A stretch of 64,000 bases of DNA, taken from an uncultured Opitutaceae bacterium. GTDB taxonomy: Bacteria; Verrucomicrobiota; Verrucomicrobiia; Opitutales; Opitutaceae. Made by a program: the position numbers and the translations under genes. Shown here one piece after another: positions 1 to 6,797 of this stretch (position 1 is its first letter; every line of letters starts with the position of its first letter). The stretch spans positions 1 to 64,000 of the forward strand of contig CALFNN010000010.1 of NCBI GenBank assembly GCA_937902925.1, given 5' to 3'. The notes under the pieces were generated by a model that was not told the origin of the DNA, ran no database searches, and was given only the letters and a program-made list of their open reading frames with translations.

Positions 1-750
1 GTGCCCCAGGCGGAGCCGGAGGCATCGGTGGCGCGGACGTATTTGAGGTCGCCGTTGGTGTTGTCGAAGTAGCTGATGGCCGGGTTGCCGTTGACGACGG
101 CGAGGGAGGTGTATTGGCCGACCGTGCCGGTGCTATCGAGGATGAGCGGACTGCCCCAGGTGGAGCCGGAGGCATCGGTGGCGCGGACGTATTTGAGGTC
201 GCCGTTGGTGAGGTCGTAATAGCTGATGGCCGGGTTGCCGTTGACGACGGCGAGCGAGGTATCGGAGCCGACGAGGCCGGCGCTATCGAGGGTGAGCGGA
301 GTGCCCCAGGCGGAACCGGAGGCATCGGTGGCGCGGACGTATTTGAGGTCGCCGTTGCTGGCGTCGAAGTAACTGATGGCCGGGTCGCCGTTGACGACGG
401 CGAGCGAGGTGTATTGGCCGACCGTGCCGGTGCTATCCAAGGTGAGCGGGGTGGCCCAGGCGGTGCCGGAGGCATCGGTGGCGCGCACGAATTTGAGGTC
501 GCCGTTGGTGAAGTCGTTGTAACTGATGGCCGGGTTGCCGTTCACGACGGCGAGCGACGTGTATTGGCCGACGCCGCTGGCGCTGTCGACGGTGAGTGGC
601 GTGCCCCAGGCGGTGCCGGAGGCATCGGTGGCGCGGACGTATTTGAGGTGGCCGTTGGTCTGGTCGAAGTAACTGATGGCCGGGTTGCCGTTCACGACGA
701 CGAGCGAGGGGTATTGGCCGACCGTGCCGATCGTGTCGACCGTGGTGACT
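1..750. repeat. Tandem 150-bp coding repeat, five in-window units
   Basis: The motif gccccagg with its flanks recurs at 2, 152, 302, 602 and, with one change, at 452, an exact 150-bp period. Neighbouring units are near-identical at the DNA level. A sixth, strongly diverged unit lies around 751-870. The units are contiguous with no unique spacers, and 150 bp is 50 codons, so the array encodes protein repeats in the minus-strand gene and is not a CRISPR. Confidence 0.95.
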
Positions 751-1085
751 GACCAAGTGCCGGAGCCATCAGCCGCACTGTTGCGGGCAAACATGAGGTT
801 GGTGTCGGTGTTGTTATAGTAGGCGACGGCCGGCGTGCCGTTGACGATCGCCTGGCTCGTGTAGAGGCCGGTGGAGCCGCCGGAACCCCGGTCGGCGATG
901 GCGGTGGTCACCGTTTGTCCAAACGAGGCGGCAAGGGTCGACACGACCAATGCGAGGGCCAGGCAGCGACTGAAGACGGCGCACCGAGGCGAGTTCCCGG
1001 AAAGGAGATTGCGGCGATTAGAGGCGGATCGCTCCAGCAGAATCGAGACGCTGCCAGAGAACGATTTTTGGTGGGATGATCGCAT
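1..1085 (-). CDS. Secreted 50-residue-repeat protein (C-terminus beyond the window)
   Basis: The frame is open from the ATG at 1085 to the left edge, so only the N-terminal 361 residues are visible. After about 40 polar residues there is a hydrophobic stretch (LALALVVSTLAASFG) that looks like a signal peptide with an unusually long n-region; no better start is in frame. The rest is 50-residue repeats with the core SLAVVNGNPAISYYD, then NGDLKYVRATDASGS and AWGTPLTLDS. The first repeat is diverged and the later ones nearly identical, which suggests recent tandem duplication. The pattern (hydrophobic strands, W-G turn, period about 50) is compatible with beta-propeller blades as in BNR-type proteins; this is inference. 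An extracellular or surface role is likely. No catalytic residues are recognised. Confidence 0.85.
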   Translation of the reverse strand, partial: MRSSHQKSFSGSVSILLERSASNRRNLLSGNSPRCAVFSRCLALALVVSTLAASFGQTVTTAIADRGSGGSTGLYTSQAIVNGTPAVAYYNNTDTNLMFARNSAADGSGTWSVTTVDTIGTVGQYPSLVVVNGNPAISYFDQTNGHLKYVRATDASGTAWGTPLTVDSASGVGQYTSLAVVNGNPAISYNDFTNGDLKFVRATDASGTAWATPLTLDSTGTVGQYTSLAVVNGDPAISYFDASNGDLKYVRATDASGSAWGTPLTLDSAGLVGSDTSLAVVNGNPAISYYDLTNGDLKYVRATDASGSTWGSPLILDSTGTVGQYTSLAVVNGNPAISYFDNTNGDLKYVRATDASGSAWG

Positions 1086-1098
1086 AGTGGAGCAGATT

Positions 1099-1356
1099 TT
1101 AATCGATGAGCTTGAGGCGGATTTCGCCGATGTCGGCGGTGAGTGCGCCCGCGACGTCGCGGACGGAGGGGGAGACGGTCGTGATGCCGGTCGGGTCAGT
1201 GGCGCTCGCCGCCGTGGAGTTCGCAGCACTCCCATGCACGGTGACGAAAGCGGGGAAAATGGTGCGCCCCCGCTGCACCACGAACCCTGCGAGCCGGATA
1301 ATCCGGAAATGGCAATGGTCCACGGAAAGGGGCGCGAAAGAAATGCTTAATGGCAC
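1099..1356 (-). other. Possible short CDS or decayed 3' fragment
   Basis: A minus-strand frame from a GTG at 1356 to a TAA at 1099-1101 encodes about 85 residues ending in GEIRLKLID. It has G/C-rich third positions like the neighbouring genes and stops 13 nt before the repeat-protein ATG. The frame continues upstream to about 1620, but that part has the Arg/Pro/Ser bias of non-coding high-GC DNA. No family is recognised. It could be a small gene or the remnant of a longer secreted protein. Confidence 0.25.
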
Positions 1357-1789
1357 GGTCAAATGGATCGAACCCGGGGGCCGGGGTTGACGATGGGCGT
1401 GGATCAGCCGAACGCGGAAGAACGAACAGCCGCCAAGATTGAAACTATCTTTTCGGCAAACTGATGTAGGCAAGCGGATAGTTAAATCACCCTGGTTTTT
1501 CTTTCGACTGATTACTGGTCCGGCGTCGGCCCGGGAAGAAAGCGTGCATCGTCGACCGTGGGCGTGGTCCCTCCTGATCCGAGCCGACCGCGCAAGCGGC
1601 CGGGGTTCGCTTGGCGGCACCGACGGCCGCCGCGGCAGATTTCGCCTGGACGGAATTGCCGCGGTCGCGCGGAGGCGGCGCGCTGGCTTGAACCTCGCGC
1701 TCAGGGATTCACGACGATCCGGGCGGTGACGTTGACGCCATCTTGTAACAGCACGCTTGGGGCAGAAAGCGCGCGCGAGCTGAGGAATG
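1357..1789. other. Intergenic region, no supported gene
   Basis: No reading frame here has convincing coding character on either strand. There is an imperfect inverted repeat (AACCCGG/CCGGGGTT) at 1371-1388 and a locally AT-richer patch at about 1436-1520 that could hold a promoter, but no clear -35/-10 pair could be assigned. Confidence 0.5.
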
Positions 1790-2461
1790 CTACTCGAACT
1801 GTTTGCGGAAGTCGGCGAACTGCTGTTGCAGGTCGGCGAGTTCGCGGCGAAGGGCGGCGGCTTCCTCTTCGAGTTTCACGATGCGGTCAGCATCGGAGTG
1901 GCTGGCGGGCGGGACGGGGCCTGACGGAGAGGGCGGGGCGGAGGACAGGGAAACCTCGGCGGGGCCGGCGAGAAGATGTGTATAGCGGGATTCCTTGGTG
2001 CCGGGCTGGCGGGGAAGCTTGACGACCAGCGGGGTGGGCTGGTGCGCGGCGAGGCTGGCGAGAGTGGCTTCGACCTCGGCGAGATTGTCGAAGGTGAAGA
2101 GCCGTTCGCTGCGCGTGCGGAGTTCGCCGACGGTCTGCGGACCGCGGAGCATCAGGACGCACAGCAGTGCGACCTCGGCGGGCGTGAGAAGAATCGCGTC
2201 GGTGAAGGTGTGCTTGTAACGGGCGACGCGGCTTTCGGCGCCGTGGAAGACGGTCGCGAAGTGGTGACCACGGAGTCCTTCGATGGCGCGGGCGACCCCG
2301 GCCTCGTCGAGTGACATCACGGGGTCGCGGTTCGTGAGCTGGTTGCAGGCGTTGGTGAGCGCGTTGAGCGAGAGCGGATAGTAGTCGGGCGTGGTGATCT
2401 GCTTCTCGATCAGCGAACCGAGCACGCGGGCTTCGACGGCGGTGAGCGGGGCGGACTCCAC
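1790..2461 (-). CDS. yceH: YceH/DUF480 family protein
   Basis: The 223-residue protein matches the YceH (UPF0502, DUF480) family in its opening LTAVEARVLGSLIEKQ, in the segment PDYYPLSLNALTNACNQ and in the later LTPAEVALLCVLMLRGPQT. Residues about 1-170 should form the two winged-helix units of the family. The C-terminus (about 185-223) is an acidic/Leu heptad-like coiled coil preceded by a Pro/Ser linker. The biochemical role of YceH is not established; a DNA- or protein-binding role is inferred from the winged helices. It starts 6 nt after the prolyl oligopeptidase stop region on the same strand, being the downstream gene, so co-transcription is likely. Confidence 0.9.
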   Translation of the reverse strand: MESAPLTAVEARVLGSLIEKQITTPDYYPLSLNALTNACNQLTNRDPVMSLDEAGVARAIEGLRGHHFATVFHGAESRVARYKHTFTDAILLTPAEVALLCVLMLRGPQTVGELRTRSERLFTFDNLAEVEATLASLAAHQPTPLVVKLPRQPGTKESRYTHLLAGPAEVSLSSAPPSPSGPVPPASHSDADRIVKLEEEAAALRRELADLQQQFADFRKQFE

Positions 2462-2467
2462 GGCGCG

Positions 2468-4639
2468 TTATTTGGCCGGCTGGAATTTCACCCCGAGTTC
2501 GCTGAAGAGGAAGGCGTCGATGTCCACGGTTTCCTCGATGCGCTGCGCGAGGCTGCTGCCGATGCCGTGGCCGCTGTTGGCGCTGGTGCGGAGATAGCAG
2601 GCGTCGCCGACGGCCTGGAGGCGCGCGGTCATCTTGCGGCTCTGCATCGGGTCGACGCGCGGATCGTTGGCGCCGGTGAGGAAGAGCACCGGCGGATAAT
2701 GGACGCCGTCGCTGACGTGATGATAGGGCGAGTAGGCGTAGAGCGCCTTGAACTGCGCCTCATCCTTCACGGTGCCGAATTCGGGGATGTTGAACGCGCC
2801 GTTCGACGAAAGCTCGACGCGCAGCATGTCGTAGATGCCGACCTGGCTCACGACGCAGCGGGCGATTTCCGGATGCTGGGTGAACGTGGCGCCCATGAGC
2901 AGGCCGCCGTTGCTGCCGCCGAGAATGGCGAGCCGGCTCGCCGAGGTGTAGCCGGCCTCGATCATGTGCCGGCACGCGGCGTAGAAATCGTCGAACACGT
3001 TTTGCTTGTGCGTCAGGTTGCCGGCGTGGTGCCACGCGTCGCCGAATTCGCCGCCGCCGCGGATGTTCGCCTGCGCGAACACAAAACCCTGGTCGAGCAG
3101 GATGCGGCGGCTCGCGACGTAGGCGGGCGTGATGTCGATGCCGTAGCCGCCGTAGCCGTTGACGAGGCACGGGTGCGAGCCATCGAGCGCGAGGCCCTTT
3201 TTACGGATGATGTTCACGGGGACCTTCGTGCCGTCCTTCGACGTGGCCCACTCGCGGACGACTTCGCAGTCGGCGAAGTCGACGGGCGCTTTTTGCGAGA
3301 GGTCGGTTTTCACCGTCGTGCCCGCGCTGGAATCGAAATCGAGCCACGACGAGGCATCGATGTAGCTGGTGTCGCGGAACAGGATGCCGTCGCCATCCTC
3401 CGCCGCGGCGGTGAGACCGTCGACGTCGCCGACGGGAAACTGCTTCGGCGCCGGCTGCGGATGGCCGGCGAGATCGAACACGCGGATCTCGCTCGGCCCG
3501 CCGAGCTGGTAGGTCGCATAGATGCGATGGTCGGTGATGACGAGGTTGCCGGTGTCGTTGTTGAATTCGGAGACGAGCGTGGCGTCGGCGGGCGCGAGGA
3601 CGACGGCGGCCTTCGCGAGATCGGCGCCCTCGCCGGTGTGGTTGTCGATGGTGAGCCGCAGGAGCTGGCCGTGCGGCGCATCCTTCAGCGACACGAGGTA
3701 GACGGCGGTCGATTTTCCGCCCGTCGCGCGGCCGAGCTGCGCCTGCACGACGCGGTCGGTGTAGTGCGTGAGCTGGATCCATTTGCCGTCGAGCGTGCGG
3801 AGGTAATGCTGGAACTCGCCGCCGTCGCCCTTCTGCATGCTCGCGAGCGCCACGCCGTCGCGCGTGGTCTCGACGACCACCTCGGCGATTTTCGGGAAGT
3901 CCTTGCCGACCTCGTAGGTGTCACTGGACGGCGGAGTGCCGAGCTCGTGCCGGTAAAGCTGCATGTAGAAATCGCGATCGTCGGCGGGGCGCTCGCTGCC
4001 CTGCGGATAGCGGGTGTAGAAGAGCGATTTCGAATCGGGCAGCCACGCGGCGGCGCCGCCGCCGGTGCCGTTCTGGGCGCGCGGGATGACCTCGTAGACC
4101 TGCTTGCCGGTCGCGACGTCGAAGATGTGGAGGTCGCCCGCCTCGCTGCCACCTTCCGAGAGCGACACGGCGACGAGTTTGCCGTCGGGGCTGGGCTCGA
4201 ACCAGTCGATGGCGGTGGTGCCCCGCGGATCGAGGGCGTTCGGGTCGACGACCACGCGGGCTTCGTCGGGATGCTGCGCCGAATCCATGACGACGATGAA
4301 CGGCTGCTGCTTCGGCGGCTGGCGCTTGAGCGTGAACAACCGCCCGCCCGCAACGTGCAAGCCGCCGTAGGATTCGGTCTGGGCGGAAAGCACCTCGGTG
4401 ACGCGCTGGCGGATGGCGGCGACATCGGGGAGGTTGTCGAGGAAGTCGCGCGCGTGCGCATTCTGCGCGTTGGACCAGGACTTCACGGCGGGGTCATCCC
4501 AGTTTTCCAGCCAGCGATACGGGTCGGTGACGGACACGCCATGGTAGGTGTCGGTCACCGGCTTTTGCGGTGTCGCTGGCGGCGGCGCGGCGAAGGTGGC
4601 GGTGGCGAGCAGGGCGGGGGCGAGGAGGAGAATGCGCAT
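2468..4639 (-). CDS. Secreted prolyl oligopeptidase (peptidase S9A)
   Basis: This 723-residue serine peptidase of the prolyl endopeptidase type cleaves proline-containing oligopeptides. The start at ATG 4639 gives a signal peptide (MRILLLAPALLATATFA) and the S9A opening PVTDTYHGVSVTDPYRWLEN; the longer open frame upstream has no family similarity. Residues about 70-430 are the seven-bladed propeller that restricts access, and the C-terminal alpha/beta hydrolase carries the triad: Ser576 in GGSNGG, Asp659 in ANDPRVDP and His691 in SGHG. The length is normal for the family. A secreted form suggests peptide scavenging in the periplasm or outside the cell. The yceH gene follows directly. Confidence 0.96.
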   Translation of the reverse strand: MRILLLAPALLATATFAAPPPATPQKPVTDTYHGVSVTDPYRWLENWDDPAVKSWSNAQNAHARDFLDNLPDVAAIRQRVTEVLSAQTESYGGLHVAGGRLFTLKRQPPKQQPFIVVMDSAQHPDEARVVVDPNALDPRGTTAIDWFEPSPDGKLVAVSLSEGGSEAGDLHIFDVATGKQVYEVIPRAQNGTGGGAAAWLPDSKSLFYTRYPQGSERPADDRDFYMQLYRHELGTPPSSDTYEVGKDFPKIAEVVVETTRDGVALASMQKGDGGEFQHYLRTLDGKWIQLTHYTDRVVQAQLGRATGGKSTAVYLVSLKDAPHGQLLRLTIDNHTGEGADLAKAAVVLAPADATLVSEFNNDTGNLVITDHRIYATYQLGGPSEIRVFDLAGHPQPAPKQFPVGDVDGLTAAAEDGDGILFRDTSYIDASSWLDFDSSAGTTVKTDLSQKAPVDFADCEVVREWATSKDGTKVPVNIIRKKGLALDGSHPCLVNGYGGYGIDITPAYVASRRILLDQGFVFAQANIRGGGEFGDAWHHAGNLTHKQNVFDDFYAACRHMIEAGYTSASRLAILGGSNGGLLMGATFTQHPEIARCVVSQVGIYDMLRVELSSNGAFNIPEFGTVKDEAQFKALYAYSPYHHVSDGVHYPPVLFLTGANDPRVDPMQSRKMTARLQAVGDACYLRTSANSGHGIGSSLAQRIEETVDIDAFLFSELGVKFQPAK

Positions 4640-4713
4640 GGAGGTAGAATGGGGGGCGAATCGGGAATCGACAAGGCCGCCGATGCGGGTGGAACGCCGG
4701 CCGTGGGCTGGCG

Positions 4714-6537
4714 CTATTTTTTGGCCCAAGTATCCTTGAGCGTGATGGTGCGGTTGAAGACGAGGTGGCCGGGCTGGCTGTCCTTCGCGTCCAGGGCGAA
4801 GTAGCCGAGGCGCTCGAACTGGACGCGGTCGTCGACGGTCGTGCTGGCGAGCGCGGGTTCGAGTTTGGCGGTGATGACTTCGAGCGAGGCGCGGTTGAGG
4901 TGCTGCATGAAGTCGCCGTCGGCGTTGGGCTCGGGCACGGTGAAGAGCCGGTCGTAGAGGCGGACCTCGGCGTCGAGGCACTGCGTGGCGCTCACCCAGT
5001 GAATCGTGCCCTTGACCTTGCGGTCGACGTTCGGGCCGCCGGCGCGGGTCGAGAGATCGGCGGTGCAGCGCAGCTCGACGAGCTGGCCGGCGGCGTCCTT
5101 CACGACCTCGTCGCACTTGACGATGCAGGCGTATTTGAGCCGGACCTCGCCGCCGGGCTTCAGCCGGAAATATTTCGGCGGCGGCACCTCGGCGAAGTCG
5201 TCGCTTTCGATGTAAACCTCGCGCGTCAGCGCAACCGGACGCGTCGTGGGATGCTCGTCCTGCGGATTGTTGGTCGCCGTGCACTCAATGACCTCGCCGG
5301 CGGGAATATTGGTGAGGACGATTTTGACCGGCTTCAGGACCGCGAGGCGACGGACGGCCTTGGCGTTGAGGTCCTCGCGGACAGCGTGTTCGAAGACCGC
5401 GATGTCGATGATGCTGTTGAAGGTCGTGACGCCGACACCGATGACGAACTGGCGCAGCGCGCTGGCCGGAATGCCGCGCCGGCGGAGGCCGGAGAGAGTG
5501 GGGAGGCGCGGGTCGTCCCAGCCGTTCACGACTTTTTCCTGCACGAGGCGGAGGATGTTCCGCTTGCTCAGCACCGTGTAGGTGGGGAGCAGTTTCGCGA
5601 ACTCGTATTGGTGCGGCAGCGGCCGCGGCAGGTCGAGATTCTCCAGGATCCAGTCGTAAAGCGCGCGATGGGGGACGAACTCGAGCGAGCAGATGCTGTG
5701 CGTGACGCCCTCGAGGTAGTCGCTGAGGCAGTGGGCGTAGTCGTAGAGCGGGTAGATGCACCACTTGTCGCCGGCGTGGTAGTGCGGGACGTGGCGGATG
5801 CGGTAGAGCAGTGGATCGCGCAGCCACATGTTGGGCGAGGCCATGTCGATCTTGCTCCGCAACGTGCGGGCGCCGTCGGGAAACTCGCCAGCTCTCATCC
5901 GCGCGAAGAGATCGAGATTTTCGGCGACGGTGCGGTTGCGGAAGGGGCTGTCCTGGCCCGGCCGGTCGGGGGCGCCACGGAGCCGCTCGGTATCCTCCGG
6001 GCTCAGGTCGCAGACATACGCCTTGCCGCGTTTGATGAGCTCGACGGCGTAGGCGTGGAGCTGGTCGAAGTAGTCGGAGGCGAAGAAGGGTTCGACGGAG
6101 GCTGAGAGCTGCGAGCCCAGAGCCGAGGGCTGAGAGCTGAGAGCTGAGAGATCGGCGGGCGCGAGATAGTGGTCGGGTTTGCCGTTGCTGGTGATCGGGG
6201 CGGGGTGGGCGCCCCTGGCTTTGAAACCGAGGCAGTGGTCGGCCCAGCCGGCGATGAGCCAGCGAACGTCGGCGACGATGGACTCGACGTATTCGATCTC
6301 CTCCTTGGCGGGATTGGTGTCGTCGAAACGGAGGTTGCAGGTGCCGCCGTTTTCGCGGGCGATGCCGAAGTTGAGGCAAATGGACTTGGCGTGGCCGATG
6401 TGGAGGTAGCCGTTGGGTTCCGGGGGAAACCGCGTGACGATTCGCGGGTAGCGTTTTTCCACGACATGCTGGGCGACGATGTCGCGAATGAAGTCGCCCG
6501 GGGCCGGCGCGGGTGAATCGGTTTTCTCAACGCTCAT
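4714..6537 (-). CDS. glnS: Glutaminyl-tRNA synthetase with an insertion
   Basis: This class I synthetase charges tRNA-Gln directly. The 607-residue protein shows FPPEPNGYLHIGHAKS (HIGH at 46-49), the dispersed RFDDTNPAKE motif and a VLSKRNIL version of KMSKS, followed by the beta-barrel anticodon-binding domains. The ATG at 6537 was chosen because family similarity starts about 15 residues later. Compared with E. coli GlnRS there is an extra block of about 50 residues at 95-149, between VRWL and FFASDYFDQL; residues 130-147 of it are a Ser/Gln/Leu/Ala repeat encoded by a low-complexity DNA tract. Bacterial GlnRS is generally considered an acquisition from eukaryotes; species lacking it use the GatCAB route. 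Confidence 0.97.
   Translation of the reverse strand: MSVEKTDSPAPAPGDFIRDIVAQHVVEKRYPRIVTRFPPEPNGYLHIGHAKSICLNFGIARENGGTCNLRFDDTNPAKEEIEYVESIVADVRWLIAGWADHCLGFKARGAHPAPITSNGKPDHYLAPADLSALSSQPSALGSQLSASVEPFFASDYFDQLHAYAVELIKRGKAYVCDLSPEDTERLRGAPDRPGQDSPFRNRTVAENLDLFARMRAGEFPDGARTLRSKIDMASPNMWLRDPLLYRIRHVPHYHAGDKWCIYPLYDYAHCLSDYLEGVTHSICSLEFVPHRALYDWILENLDLPRPLPHQYEFAKLLPTYTVLSKRNILRLVQEKVVNGWDDPRLPTLSGLRRRGIPASALRQFVIGVGVTTFNSIIDIAVFEHAVREDLNAKAVRRLAVLKPVKIVLTNIPAGEVIECTATNNPQDEHPTTRPVALTREVYIESDDFAEVPPPKYFRLKPGGEVRLKYACIVKCDEVVKDAAGQLVELRCTADLSTRAGGPNVDRKVKGTIHWVSATQCLDAEVRLYDRLFTVPEPNADGDFMQHLNRASLEVITAKLEPALASTTVDDRVQFERLGYFALDAKDSQPGHLVFNRTITLKDTWAKK
6101..6150. repeat. Low-complexity gctgagag tract inside glnS
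   Basis: Three head-to-tail copies of ctgagag-like units plus diverged relatives (gagagctgcgag, agccgagg) fill this segment. On the glnS strand it is in frame and reads LSALSSQPSALGSQLSA. It encodes the variable part of the insertion in an essential enzyme, so it must be tolerated structurally. Confidence 0.85.
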
Positions 6538-6797
6538 GGATAAACCCGGCAAAATGCGGGGCACCCGCGAGGGAGGCAAGGACGCGATTGACCGGGCAAC
6601 GGGCTTCGCGGTGGCCGGCTGCCATGCTCTGCCGATTACAAGGTGGCGCGATTGCCGAACACGATAACGCGGGTCATGTCGCGGGGCGGCTGACAGGTCG
6701 GGAAGCGTTTTCGCAGCAGGTTCATTGAAGTCGCGGCTCGATCTCCCAGCCAAGGCAGCCGTTGCGCCGACCTTTCCCTGGGCACCGGGGATGCGCC

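Noticed and set aside
1-750. Possible CRISPR array because of regular repeats
   Set aside because: The 150-bp units are contiguous and nearly identical along their full length with no unique spacers, and they encode protein repeats in one frame.
114-752. Plus-strand repeat ORF (Asp/Gly/Ala/Val-rich)
   Set aside because: It is the antisense image of the repeat gene; the minus-strand frame has a signal peptide and sensible repeat sequence.
2567-4804. Plus-strand open frame of 745 codons opposite prolyl oligopeptidase
   Set aside because: No family similarity; the opposite strand has a complete S9A peptidase with its catalytic triad.
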